A stretch of DNA of 64,000 nt from an uncultured Victivallales bacterium. GTDB taxonomy: Bacteria > Verrucomicrobiota > Lentisphaeria > Oligosphaerales > JAFGRS01. Made by a program: the position numbers and the translations under genes. Under the pieces are notes generated by a model. The model was given only the letters and a program-made list of their open reading frames with translations. It did no database searches and was not told the origin of the DNA. Numbering within the stretch: position 1 is the first letter of the stretch; each line of letters starts with the position of its first letter. Location of the stretch: NCBI GenBank assembly GCA_903837355.1, contig CAILUI010000342.1, positions 21,184 to 85,183 of the forward strand, read 5' to 3'. Of the stretch, positions 51,301-59,294 are shown piece by piece.

Positions 51301-52327
51301 GGTGCAGTTTGCCAACCCGGCCGGCCACCCGTACCCGGCCGTCACGCGGGACCGTGAAGCGGCGAACGCTGGCGGTGTTTTCGCCGGGGTGGTGCCAGTC
51401 CTTGCCGACGCGGGTCCAGTCGGGGCCGGTCCAGAACGTCGAGCCGTACCAGGTGCCGGTGCTGTAGGTCAGGGCCCGGTAGTGGGACTCGGCCGGATCC
51501 GCGGTCTGTTGTTCGTAGAACCAGCCGCCCTTGCCCGCAATCCGGCCGAAGGAAGCGGAGGCTTGGGACGCGGCTCCGTCGCTGTAGGTGACGACGGGGT
51601 CCCACTGGGTCGTGTCGCACGAGATGGTGCCGCGTTTGTGGATGACGAAGCGCAGGCGGTCGCCGGCGCGGACGTCGAGGTCAAGGCTGGGCTCGGCCCC
51701 GGTGCTATCCTTACCTTCGAGTTCAGCCTGCCAGACCTGCTTCTCGCCGTGCAGGATGGTCGCCCGGATGCCGTCGCCGTCAAGGTGCAGCTTGCAGACA
51801 CGACCCGTCACCCGCACGCGGCCGTCGCGGGGCGCCACGAAGCGGCGGACGCTGGGGGTGTTCTCGCCCGGATGCTGCCAGTCCTTGCCGACGCGTGTCC
51901 ACTCGGCGCCCATCCAGAAGGTTGACCCGTACCACTCCTCGGTGCGGTAGCCCAGCGGCTCGAAAGCCTGGTCGTCGGGACGCTGGCCCAGGCGGAACGA
52001 CAGGCTCAGAATCGGCAGCGGATCGACGCGTGCCGCGGCGCTGCCGCGGTTGGCCAGCAGGCCCTCCACCAAGACTCCGCCGAGATCGCCGACCGGGCGC
52101 GTCGTCACCGTCATCTCGACGCCGGCCGGTAACTCCGGCGGCAGGGTGGCCGGGTCGAGGGTGCTCGCCAGCGTCTGCGGCGGTACCCCGGCAAAGCGCC
52201 CGCACAGCGCCTCGGCCGGCGACTGGGCCCGGGCGCTGAGCGTCAGCGCCACCAGCAGCGCTGCCCCGCGCCACACCGTCCCCGCCGTAGCTACCAGACC
52301 TGTCCTGCACATTTTTGTCTGAGCCAT
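48317..52327 (-). CDS. Secreted HzsA-like dihaem protein with duplicated beta domain
   Basis: 1336 residues. Signal peptide (WRGAALLVALTLSARAQ). Two tandem beta-rich domains of about 150 residues at about 125-274 and 288-434 share WYGSTFWxGxxWTRVGKDWxHPGEN, DGRVRVxGRV and CDTTxWDPxVTY. They resemble sugar-binding beta-sandwiches. A helical region comes next, then a TolB-like propeller (TYDDVMPTWLPDGGVAFCSTR, NAGTLIFARWDYIDRDA, NLWSMRPDGTN). Two CXXCH sites lie at the C-terminal side, CSGCHEN and CLSCHGAE. Same core as the gene at 41615-45871 but with a different N-terminal binding module. Start ATG 52327 with GGGTGAG upstream. Function unknown; extracytoplasmic electron transfer or oxidation of a carbohydrate-linked substrate is only a guess. 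Confidence 0.82.
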   Translation of the reverse strand: MAQTKMCRTGLVATAGTVWRGAALLVALTLSARAQSPAEALCGRFAGVPPQTLASTLDPATLPPELPAGVEMTVTTRPVGDLGGVLVEGLLANRGSAAARVDPLPILSLSFRLGQRPDDQAFEPLGYRTEEWYGSTFWMGAEWTRVGKDWQHPGENTPSVRRFVAPRDGRVRVTGRVCKLHLDGDGIRATILHGEKQVWQAELEGKDSTGAEPSLDLDVRAGDRLRFVIHKRGTISCDTTQWDPVVTYSDGAASQASASFGRIAGKGGWFYEQQTADPAESHYRALTYSTGTWYGSTFWTGPDWTRVGKDWHHPGENTASVRRFTVPRDGRVRVAGRVGKLHLEGDGIRALILHGEQQVWQAEIEGKDETGVEPALDLEVRQGDHLRFVVHKRGGIACDTTHWDPSVTYADGTVFLASVAFGETPGKDGWFYEMVTGELPAIRPPRLVALGRDLAPRLTAVQPEGTVVIDERDGLPFLLLADGADASGLALAMEPTPGWRLVASRPEALTCQVTLSGAAAQLEPGATLPLPRVLVMPYDGRWSAGQTRLAAAALADSDADGLPELRQAIAAAAATATQDMQRPPEPTLLLMAIADWYRDDGIQETPESYAAAVAAHLARARALLGELSAERSAGYPARLEAVAARAAQTELPLEQWRSVYLQVRTLKRDLALAAPEVGTQPLLICKRRPPNYSHQVMQYYGWRQQPGGGLFALEDPGVSLRTRDLTTGKLPPGSYLEPRLSYDATQVVFSHVAVAETPIDPASLAVNEEGPDEAYFHVYTMGSDGTGLRQLTTGTYDDVMPTWLPDGGVAFCSTRRQAYSRCFGGQFSKRWDSYTIYRMAVDGSALRQLSWNDVNEWFPEVSNAGTLIFARWDYIDRDAVTHQNLWSMRPDGTNQMAIWGNATPNPHCTFQAKAIPDSGKLIFVASAHHSVTGGPLCLFDPAVDSNSAHAALTRLTPQRFPESEGSIEDYYNSPWPLSERRFLVAYSPEPLRFEPAAQPDNVFGIYLLDAAGNRELLYRDPLISSTNPTPLRPRPAPPVLASTLVPEAPPTAELVVTDIYRGLGDVPRGTIRALRVIQILPKTTPISNLPPIGLAGEENTRAVLGTVPVEADGSARFLVPSGKAIFFQALDERGDAYQTMRSTTALQAGEKTSCSGCHENRMSVAPATRPLAQAHPPAALRVGPFDGRPFSYMDVVQPVWDKHCLSCHGAEAPKGGINLTATARDGFAESYWSLCGSLQAFWGGATNPENAAKALVPRFGARNRIEVTPPGGIYGARGSRLLKILRDGHEKVVLTDAELRRIATWIDCNAIFYGSYFPAVQAQELAGKAPPMPEIQ

Positions 52328-52369
52328 GCGACGCTCACCCTTCAGAGTCCAGCCTTCAAGCGGTCTCCT

Positions 52370-52400
52370 GAGGACACGCTGAACCGTGAACTCTGAACCA
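52370..52400 (+). repeat. Dispersed element, third copy
   Basis: Reads gaggacacgctgaaccgtgaa followed by ctctgaacc, clearly related to the units at 19318 and 38608, in the 116-bp gap upstream of the HzsA-like gene. Confidence 0.55.
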
Positions 52401-52443
52401 TAAGACATGATCATATAGATACAGGTGACCGGTCAGAGGCGTC

Positions 52444-53916
52444 TCAGTACCACTTGAAGCCCCCAGGGAAGAGGCTGACCATGACGTTCTTGGTTCGGGT
52501 CAGGGCCAGCATGCCCTGCTTGCCCAGTTCGCGGCCGATGCCGCTGGCGCCATAGCCGCCGTAGGGCGCGCTGGGGAAGACGAAGTTGTGCAGGTTGAAC
52601 CACACCGTGCCGGCCCGGACCTGCCGCGCCAGGGTGTGCGCCGATTTCAGGTTGGTCGTCCAGATGCTCGCCGCCAGGCCGTAACAGGTGTCGTTGGCCA
52701 ACTGGACCAGTTCCGCGGTGCTCGCGGCCTTCGCGATCACCACCACCGGCCCAAAGATCTCTTCACGCCAGATGCGCATGGAGGGAGTGACATCGGCGAA
52801 GACCGTGGGTTCCATGAAGCTGCCCGCGGCCAGGGCGCCCTGGTTCAGCACGTGCCCGCCACAGAGCAGTGTGGCGCCCTCGGCGCGGCCCGCGGCGACG
52901 TAGTCCATCACGGTCTTGAGGTGCTCGGGGTGGACCAGCGGACCCAGGCGCGTGGCCTCGTCGCGCGGCAGGCCGACGGGGATGGCACGGGCGCCGGCGA
53001 CGAAGCGGCTGACGACCGCGTCGTAGACGTCGGCATGGACGATCAGGCGGGTCAGGGCACAGCAGCACTCGCCCTGGTTAAGGAAGGCGCCGAAGAGGGT
53101 GCCGGCCACGGTCTCCTCGAGGTCGCAGTCCGGCAGGACGATGCCGGGGCTCTTGCCGCCCAGCTCGAGGGTGCAGCCCTTGAGCTGCGGCGCGCAGGCA
53201 CTGGAGAGCCACTCGCCGACCTCGGTCGAACCGGTGAACGAAACCTCGTCGATGGTGGTGGATTCCGCAAACACGGTGCCCGTATCGCCACCGCCGGCGG
53301 GGACGATGTTCAGCACCCCCGCGGGCATGCCGGCCTCGCGGAAGAGCTCACCGAACAGCAGCGTACTCAGCGGCGCCCAGGAGGCGGGCTTGATGACCAT
53401 GGTGTTGCCCGCGGCCAGGGCGGAGGCGATCTTGCGGGCGGCGGTCAGGAAGGGGAAGTTCCAGGGGATGATGGCGCCGACCACGCCGATGGGTTCATGG
53501 ATGGTGTAGTCGAGCACATCGTTGTAGGGCGAGGGCTGGACGTGTCCGGTGACCTCGACACAGATGTCGGCGAAGTAGTGGAAGGTCGCGGCGGCGCTGG
53601 CGACATCGATATTGCGGCTCTCGAAGATGGGCTTGCCGACGTCATCGGTCTCGACCTGGGCCAGGAACTCCTGGTTGGCCATGATGGCGTCGCCGACCTT
53701 GTGCAGGAGTGCGCTGCGCTGGTAGGGGTTCAGCGGTCCCCAGACGGTCTTGAAGGCGAGGTCGGCCGCCGCGATCGCCTGCTTGAGGTCGTCCCGGCTG
53801 GCCTTCTGGACGTGGGCAATGAGCTGGCCGGTGGCCGGGTTCAGGACGGGGATGGTCTCGCCGGAGGTGGCGTCGACATACTGGCCAGCGATGAAGAGTT
53901 GCGTGCGCAGATCCAT
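52444..53916 (-). CDS. NAD(P)-dependent aldehyde dehydrogenase
   Basis: 490 residues, normal ALDH length. The cofactor-binding region has PWNFPFLTAARKIASALAAGN. The general base is E251 in CTLELGGKSPG. The catalytic cysteine is in a CCC run, with C285 aligning to the usual GQCC position (NQGECCCALTR). The Glu at 399-type position is in REEIFGPVVVI. Neighbours (FAH-type hydrolase, 2-hydroxyacid dehydrogenase, GntR/FCD repressor) suggest lactaldehyde, glycolaldehyde or a sugar-derived semialdehyde as substrate. Last gene of the operon, only 3 bp after the FAH gene. Confidence 0.92.
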   Translation of the reverse strand: MDLRTQLFIAGQYVDATSGETIPVLNPATGQLIAHVQKASRDDLKQAIAAADLAFKTVWGPLNPYQRSALLHKVGDAIMANQEFLAQVETDDVGKPIFESRNIDVASAAATFHYFADICVEVTGHVQPSPYNDVLDYTIHEPIGVVGAIIPWNFPFLTAARKIASALAAGNTMVIKPASWAPLSTLLFGELFREAGMPAGVLNIVPAGGGDTGTVFAESTTIDEVSFTGSTEVGEWLSSACAPQLKGCTLELGGKSPGIVLPDCDLEETVAGTLFGAFLNQGECCCALTRLIVHADVYDAVVSRFVAGARAIPVGLPRDEATRLGPLVHPEHLKTVMDYVAAGRAEGATLLCGGHVLNQGALAAGSFMEPTVFADVTPSMRIWREEIFGPVVVIAKAASTAELVQLANDTCYGLAASIWTTNLKSAHTLARQVRAGTVWFNLHNFVFPSAPYGGYGASGIGRELGKQGMLALTRTKNVMVSLFPGGFKWY

Positions 53917-53919
53917 GGG

Positions 53920-54711
53920 TCAGACCTCCTTCCGCGTGGGGTTCGTCAGTTTGCCGATACCCTCGATCTCGACGGTCATGACATCGCCGTCCTGCAGCCA
54001 GAGCGGCGGTTTGCGGCCCATGCCGACGCCCTCGGGGGTGCCGGTCATGATGATGCTGCCGGGCCGCAGGGTCATGCACTGGGAGACGTAGCTGACGAGC
54101 TGGCGGCAGGAGAACACCAGGTCCGAGGTACGCGAGTTCTGCACGACCTGGCCATTGAGGGTCATGCTGATCGCAAGATCGTCGGCGTTAATGCCGGTGG
54201 TGATCCACGGCCCGATGGGGGCGAAGGTGTCGAAGCACTTGCCGCGCGCCCACTGTTTGTCCAGGCGGATCTGGCAGTCGCGGGCGCTGACGTCGTTGCC
54301 GCAGGTGTAGCCCAGGATGTAGCGGTCGACGTCCGCCTCGGCGACGTGCTTGGCGGTGCGGCCGATGACGATCACCAGTTCGGCCTCGTAGTCCACCTCG
54401 TTCGGCGCCATCTTCGGCAGGAGCACGGGCTCACCGGGACCGGTGATGGCGTTGAGGGTCTTGATGAAGATCAGGGGTGCCGGCGGCACGGCCATGCCGC
54501 TCTCGGCAGCGTGGCGGCGGTAGTTCAGGCCGATGGCGACGATCTGCGGCGGTTCGACCGGCGCCAGCAGTCGCGCCGCACTGCGGGGCACCAGGGTCGT
54601 TCCGGGGCGCCAGTCGCCGAACAGATCCCCTGCGATCAGCCGGTACTGGTCACCCTCGACCGTAGCGTAACTCACCTTGCCGTCCGCGGTGGCGATGCGT
54701 GCGATGTTCAT
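53920..54711 (-). CDS. Fumarylacetoacetate hydrolase family protein
   Basis: 263 residues. The C-terminal FAH domain carries the metal-binding motif VDYEAELVIVIGR (Glu pair) and later YTCGNDVSARDCQ with the conserved Asp. GTPEGVGMG closes the active site. Members cleave or isomerise 2,4-diketo acids, for example 2,4-diketo-3-deoxy-fuconate or -rhamnonate hydrolase, or hydroxyheptadienedioate isomerase. With an ALDH and a 2-hydroxyacid dehydrogenase beside it, the non-phosphorylating deoxysugar-acid route (yielding pyruvate plus lactate) is the best fit, but that is inferred from context. Confidence 0.9.
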   Translation of the reverse strand: MNIARIATADGKVSYATVEGDQYRLIAGDLFGDWRPGTTLVPRSAARLLAPVEPPQIVAIGLNYRRHAAESGMAVPPAPLIFIKTLNAITGPGEPVLLPKMAPNEVDYEAELVIVIGRTAKHVAEADVDRYILGYTCGNDVSARDCQIRLDKQWARGKCFDTFAPIGPWITTGINADDLAISMTLNGQVVQNSRTSDLVFSCRQLVSYVSQCMTLRPGSIIMTGTPEGVGMGRKPPLWLQDGDVMTVEIEGIGKLTNPTRKEV

Positions 54712-54786
54712 CGTCGTTCTTCTCCTTGCCTTGCCCCGCCGTGGCGGGATACCTCATTGGGTCGCCGGCTGGCTGGAGCACCGTGC

Positions 54787-55782
54787 TCAGGGTGTCGCTC
54801 GTACAGCGTTCTCGCGCCACACTTCCGGGTTCAGCAGCGACGAGGGTCTCTGCCCCTTGAGGGCAATAGCCATTTCCTCGGCGGCGCGCCGCTGCAGGTT
54901 GGGGATGGCCGCCGTCGAGACCCAGGCGCTGTGCGGGGTCAGGATAACGTTATCGAACTCCCGGAGCGGGTGGGGTTGCTTGAGTACGGCCGCCTCATCC
55001 TGGAGCACGTCCAGGCCCGCCCCGGAGACAGCGCCGCTGCGCAGCGCTTCCACCAGGGCGTCGGTGTCCACGACCTCGCCGCGGGCGCAGTTGATCAGCA
55101 GCGGCTGCCGGCGCATCTTGGCGAACGCCTCCCGGCCGAGCAGGCCGCGGGTGGCCGGCGTCGACGGGCACTGCACGATGATCGCATCGGCGCTGGCCAG
55201 CAGCGTGTCCAGGTCCAACGCCTTGCCGCCAGCGCTGTCGGCCGGCAGTGCCGGGTCGTGGAACACCACCTCGCAACCGAAGGGCTGCAGGCGCGCGGCA
55301 ATGGCGCGCCCGATGCGGCCGAAGCCCAGGATGCCCACCCGCATCCCACGCAGCGCCTTCAGCGGCTTGACATAGGCCAGCGACCACTGCCCCGCCTTTA
55401 CCTTGCGGTCCGAGATGGAGAGCTTGCGATTCAGGCTGAGGAAGTGCGCCAGGGCATGGTCGGCCACCTCGTCGATGCAGTAGTCGGGCACGTTGGCGAC
55501 CATGATGCCGCGGCGCGTGGCCGCCGCCAGGTCGATGGTGTCGACGCCGATGCCGTAGCGCACCACGGCCCGCAACCGCGGCGCCGCCGCAAACACCGCG
55601 TCGTCAATCCCGGGCAGATAGGTGTTGAGCAGCCCGTCGGCGTCAGCAACCTGCGGGATCAACTCGGCGGCGGATTTGCATTGCAGCACCACCAGGTCGA
55701 CGTTCGCCGTGGCCAGGATCCGGCGTTCCGTGTCGAAGGTCTCAAAGACGTAGTCCGTAACCAGTACTTTCAGCCGTTCCAT
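54787..55782 (-). CDS. D-isomer-specific 2-hydroxyacid dehydrogenase (CtBP-like)
   Basis: 331 residues. NAD-binding GxGxxG is GILGFGRIGRA (G153-F-G155-R-I-G158). The catalytic triad is R234 (INCARGEVVD), E263 (LDVLQDEAA) and H284 (ILTPHSAW). Reduces or oxidises 2-oxo/2-hydroxy acids. The closest type appears to be the C-terminal-binding-protein-like branch. Start overlaps the end of the GntR gene by 13 nt. Part of the sugar-acid operon; the substrate is likely a 2-keto acid made by it. Confidence 0.92.
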   Translation of the reverse strand: MERLKVLVTDYVFETFDTERRILATANVDLVVLQCKSAAELIPQVADADGLLNTYLPGIDDAVFAAAPRLRAVVRYGIGVDTIDLAAATRRGIMVANVPDYCIDEVADHALAHFLSLNRKLSISDRKVKAGQWSLAYVKPLKALRGMRVGILGFGRIGRAIAARLQPFGCEVVFHDPALPADSAGGKALDLDTLLASADAIIVQCPSTPATRGLLGREAFAKMRRQPLLINCARGEVVDTDALVEALRSGAVSGAGLDVLQDEAAVLKQPHPLREFDNVILTPHSAWVSTAAIPNLQRRAAEEMAIALKGQRPSSLLNPEVWRENAVRATP

Positions 55783-56474
55783 AGTCGCTCTCCCACATTG
55801 CGAATGTGCTCGGTCATCGCCTGTGCTGCCGCCGCGCTGTCGCGCTCCTTCACCGCCTCCATGACCCGCGCGTGGAACTGCAGCGAGGCCCGCCGTGAGG
55901 CGATGTTGTCAGGATAGCGGACCTGTACCTCGCAGAGCAGATCCGTGATCGAGGCCATGATGACGTGGAACACCGGGTTGCGCGTGCAGCGCGCCAGCTC
56001 CTGGTGGAAGGCCATATCCGGCTCCACGAAGCGCTCGCGCTCATCGACGTTCTCCTGCATGCGCCGCAGGCACCCGTCAAGCGTCGCTACGTCCGCGCTG
56101 GTACGCTGCTGCGCCGCCAGGCTGGCAATCGCCGGCTCCAGGTGCGCGCGTACCTCGACAATGTGCCGGATCTCAATCTCGGACTGCGCCCGCAGCAACG
56201 GTGATAACATGCCGAAGGTCGACGCCATGTCCAGAGGCTTGACGAAGACTCCCTTGCCGTGCCGCGCCTCCACCACCCCCAAGCCCTTCAGCATCGACAG
56301 CGCCTCGCGCAACGGCAGTCGGCTGACACCCGTCATCTGCACCAGATGCGGCTCCGAAGGCAACTGGTCGCCGGGCTTCAAGCCGTTCGTCGCAATGAAT
56401 GAGATCAAGGCCCGCGCCGTGGCTTCAACCATGGTCTCAGGCTTCTCGACCAGTAATACCGCCGCCGTCGTCAT
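55770..56474 (-). CDS. GntR-family (FadR/FCD) transcriptional repressor
   Basis: 234 residues. N-terminal winged helix: PGDQLPSEPHLVQMTGVSRLPLREALSML, LGVVEARHGKGVFV. C-terminal all-helical FCD domain with metal-site residues expected in EVRAHLEPAIA, DMAFHQELARCT and FHARVMEA. It is the first gene of the operon and so probably autoregulates it, binding a sugar acid or related carboxylate. ATG 56474 with GAGGAG six bases upstream; a TTG two codons earlier is less likely. Confidence 0.92.
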   Translation of the reverse strand: MTTAAVLLVEKPETMVEATARALISFIATNGLKPGDQLPSEPHLVQMTGVSRLPLREALSMLKGLGVVEARHGKGVFVKPLDMASTFGMLSPLLRAQSEIEIRHIVEVRAHLEPAIASLAAQQRTSADVATLDGCLRRMQENVDERERFVEPDMAFHQELARCTRNPVFHVIMASITDLLCEVQVRYPDNIASRRASLQFHARVMEAVKERDSAAAAQAMTEHIRNVGERLWNG

Positions 56475-56492
56475 CGCCAACTCCTCAGCTCA

Positions 56493-56534
56493 TCATATGA
56501 GTTATAGAGTAAGCGCCCTTGGTACCCCTGTCAA
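56493..56534 (-). promoter_or_regulatory. Promoter and likely operator of the GntR-led operon
   Basis: On the minus strand a perfect -35 hexamer TTGACA (56534-56529) is followed by TACTCT at 17 bp and TATAAC (56506-56501) at 22 bp; one of these is the -10. A perfect palindrome tcatatga (56493-56500) lies at or just after the start site, where a repressor would block transcription. Distance to the ATG is about 20 nt. Confidence 0.5.
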
Positions 56535-56589
56535 GCGTATGCCCGCCGGCCGGGGCTACAGGATGCCGCCCTTCAGGCCTCTGCAGGCC

Positions 56590-57753
56590 TCAGAAGGGGG
56601 CGTAGGCCGGGTTGCCGGCGGGGATGATGGCGGCCCCTTCGATCTCGATCAGCCAGCCGGGGCGGCAGACGGGGGCGCGCAGGATGACGTAAGGCAGGTC
56701 GGGGAAGCGGCGCCGGAAGGCGCGCTCGATCGGCCGGCGGTCGGCCCCGTCGCGCAGGTAGATCAGCACATAGGCCATGTCGTCGAGGGTGGCCCCGACG
56801 TCGGCCAGCAGCGCCCCCATGTTCTCCAGCGTGCGCTCGAGTTGCCGCAGCACGTCGCCCGGGTGCACGATCTGGCCCTGGGCATCGATGCTGGCCGTAC
56901 CCGAGATCAGCGCCTGGGTGCGATCGCCATAGGTGACCGCGGTACCGCGTTCGAACGTGACCCCGTAGAGGTGGGTTGGGCTGAGATGGTCCAGGGCCTG
57001 GAGGTACTGCACCTGTCCGGCCGCCAGTCCCTGCACGGCCAGGGCATCGAGCATGACCCGTACCGCCGGGTCGCCGGCGCCGCCGGCAATTCCGGTGCTG
57101 GCCAGATAGTGCGTGTCCTTGGTGAGTCCGTGGTCGGTGAAGAACTCACGGCGCGCGCGGACGATGCCCTGGTAGTCGGTGTCGAGGGCCGGGAGATAGA
57201 TCCAGGTGCGCAGGGCGTGCTCGAGCAGGGTCATCCCGCGCTCGGCCAGCATGCGCTCGAAACGCACGAGGGTGCTGCGCATCTGGTCGTACGAGGAACC
57301 CTCCCCCGGCTGCGTCAGCCCCACGGCGGCCAGGTGCGTCCGCCCGTGGTGTTCCCAGAGCACCGCGCCATCCGGGGCGACCGTGGTCCGCGGCGGCGTG
57401 GCGGGGTCGGCCACGTGGTAGGCATAGAGGGCGACCTTCGCATCGGGAAGGGGCGGCTGCTCAACGCAGGAGACGGCCGCGCCGCGCGTCAGTGCCGAGG
57501 CCCGCAGGGGCTCGCACTGGTTGATCAGGTCGCTGGCAAAGACGCGCCGGAACACGGCCGTATCGGGCGCCAGCCCGAGTTCGGTCAGGGCCTTGGCATA
57601 GGCCTGCTCCAGGCGCTGCAACTGGCGCGTGAAGCTGCCTGGCTGGTCGGGGACCAGCAACAGGTGCGTCTCCTGGGCGCCCGTTGAGGGAAGATAACGC
57701 CGCGCCTGACCGCGGATACCCGTCGCCATACCACGCAGGTCGTAAGACTGCAT
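56590..57753 (-). CDS. Two-domain RidA/YjgF-like protein
   Basis: 387 residues, about three times a RidA monomer. The C-terminal part (from about 255) carries recognisable RidA features: LISGTASIDAQGQIVHPGDVLRQLERTLENMGALLADVGATLDDM, PDLPYVILRAPVCRPGWLIEIEGAAI. The N-terminal half has a more degenerate RidA-like half (ETHLLLVPDQPGSF, QLQRLEQAYAKALTELGL, VFASDLI). Tandem RidA folds are found in chorismatase-like (FkbO/Hyg5) proteins and in uncharacterised families; the active-site arginine of RidA appears present in APVCRPGWLIEIE. Function uncertain. It lies downstream of, but is not obviously co-transcribed with, any pathway gene. Confidence 0.75.
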   Translation of the reverse strand: MQSYDLRGMATGIRGQARRYLPSTGAQETHLLLVPDQPGSFTRQLQRLEQAYAKALTELGLAPDTAVFRRVFASDLINQCEPLRASALTRGAAVSCVEQPPLPDAKVALYAYHVADPATPPRTTVAPDGAVLWEHHGRTHLAAVGLTQPGEGSSYDQMRSTLVRFERMLAERGMTLLEHALRTWIYLPALDTDYQGIVRARREFFTDHGLTKDTHYLASTGIAGGAGDPAVRVMLDALAVQGLAAGQVQYLQALDHLSPTHLYGVTFERGTAVTYGDRTQALISGTASIDAQGQIVHPGDVLRQLERTLENMGALLADVGATLDDMAYVLIYLRDGADRRPIERAFRRRFPDLPYVILRAPVCRPGWLIEIEGAAIIPAGNPAYAPF

Positions 57754-57960
57754 CAGCCTGTCACTCTCTCATCTCTCGTCTGCCGCCGCCCACCGGCCGG
57801 CAAGGGCCATAACGTGCATGGTCGGCGTGTCCCGCGCAAACGCTTACGCAGAGATTCTGTCTCGCGGCCGGCCCTGGGCTGAGGCCACGTGAGCCACTAG
57901 ACTTACTAGACTTAGGAGACACGCCGGGCGCGCCGGCTGGCAACCGCCCCGGAGGCCGGC
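57754..57960. other. Divergent spacer between RidA-like and glycosyltransferase genes
   Basis: 207 bp, no gene. It contains a direct repeat actagacttactagactt (57896-57914) and GC-rich dyads. It must hold two promoters, but none is clear by eye. Confidence 0.35.
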
Positions 57961-59289
57961 ATGTTATTGACGTCTGCGGTGGCTGCCGCTGACAGAAAGC
58001 AGAGCATGCGCATCGCGCTGATTACGCCGGGTTCCGGCGACCATTTCTACTGCGAGAATTGCCGCCGTGATCTGGACACGGTGCAGGCCCTGGCCAAGCG
58101 TGGGCAGGACGCGGTGCTGGTGCCCCTGTATCTGCCCATCGGGGCGGCGTCGAGCGCGGCTGCGCCGCCGGTGTTCTACGGCGCCGTCAACGTCTATCTG
58201 ACGCAGTTTCTGCCTGGCTATCGACGCCTGCCGCGACGGTGGCGGCGCTGGCTCGATGCGCTGCCGGTGCTGCGCTGGGCGGCCGCCCGAGCGGGTTCGA
58301 CGCGGGCCGGGGGGCTTGAGACCCTTACCCTGTCGGTGCTGCGTGGCGAGGACGGTCGTCAGGCCGATGAACTGACGCGTCTGGTCGAGTGGCTGCGGCG
58401 CGATTTCCGGCCGGACGTCGTGCATCTCTCCAATGCCCTGCTGCTCGGCCTTGCCGAGCGCATTCGCGCCGAGGTCGGCGTGCCCGTCGTCTGCTCGCTG
58501 CAAGACGAAGACACCTGGATCGAGGCGATGCCGGCCCCCTGGCCGACGCGGATCTGGGAGACGATGGCCGAGCGCGCCGCCGGGGTGGAGCTGTTTCTGG
58601 CGGTGAGCCGGACCTACGGCGCGGCGCTGAGCCAGCGCCTGCGGCTACCGCCAGAGCGCTGGCGCGTCGTCTACCCGGGCATCGACCTGGCGAGCCGAGC
58701 GCCGGTTGCACCCCCGCGAGTGCCGACGCTGGGCTACTACGCGCGCCTCTGCCCGGCCTTGGGGCTCGATCTATTGGTCGAGGCCTTTCTGGCCCTGCGC
58801 CAACGTCCGGGCTTGGCGGCCCTGCGCCTGCATGCCGCCGGTGGGATGACGGCGGATGACCGCCCGTTTGTCGACGGCCTGCGCCGCCGCCTGCAGGCCG
58901 CGGGGGCCGCCGACCAGGTCGAGATCGCGACCACCTTCGAGCCTGCTGCCGTGAGGTCCTTTCTGGAAGCCGTGACCGTGGTCAGCGTGCCTGTGCCTGG
59001 CGGTGAGGCCTTTGGGCTGTTCACGCTCGAAGCCTTGGCCCACGGCGTGCCGGTGGTACTGCCGGAGGCGGGGGCCTTCCCGGAGGTCGCGGGACTGACC
59101 GGCGGCGTCCTGCTCTACCCGCCCGCCCAACCCGAGGCGCTGGCCGCGGCCCTGGCCAGGGTCCTGCTGGAGCCCGACCGCCGTGCTGCCCTGGCGCTTG
59201 CCGGCCGGGCCGGGATCAGCCAACACTTCGACCTGCAGCGCTGCACCGTGCCGGCACTGCTGCAGGTCTACCAATCCGTCACGGGGTGA
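57961..59289 (+). CDS. GT4-like glycosyltransferase
   Basis: 442 residues, GT-B fold. N-terminal Rossmann part begins MRIALITPGSGDHFYCENC; the C-terminal donor-binding part has VPVPGGEAFGLFTLEALAHGVPVVLPEAGAFPEV, the usual E-x7-E region of GT4 enzymes. Likely transfers a sugar to a cell-surface or lipid acceptor. Two starts compete: 57961 has a good GGAGG site, while 58006 (MRIALIT) is where family homology begins; the extra 15 residues are unremarkable. Followed with overlap by an ABC exporter ATPase, hinting at glycoconjugate synthesis plus export. Confidence 0.88.
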   Translation: MLLTSAVAAADRKQSMRIALITPGSGDHFYCENCRRDLDTVQALAKRGQDAVLVPLYLPIGAASSAAAPPVFYGAVNVYLTQFLPGYRRLPRRWRRWLDALPVLRWAAARAGSTRAGGLETLTLSVLRGEDGRQADELTRLVEWLRRDFRPDVVHLSNALLLGLAERIRAEVGVPVVCSLQDEDTWIEAMPAPWPTRIWETMAERAAGVELFLAVSRTYGAALSQRLRLPPERWRVVYPGIDLASRAPVAPPRVPTLGYYARLCPALGLDLLVEAFLALRQRPGLAALRLHAAGGMTADDRPFVDGLRRRLQAAGAADQVEIATTFEPAAVRSFLEAVTVVSVPVPGGEAFGLFTLEALAHGVPVVLPEAGAFPEVAGLTGGVLLYPPAQPEALAAALARVLLEPDRRAALALAGRAGISQHFDLQRCTVPALLQVYQSVTG

Positions 59290-59294
59290 TCGCG

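Noticed and set aside
52588..55917. Plus-strand open frame of about 1100 codons opposite the ALDH-FAH-dehydrogenase genes
   Set aside because: It spans three well-defined genes and their boundaries on the other strand, which no real single gene would do here.
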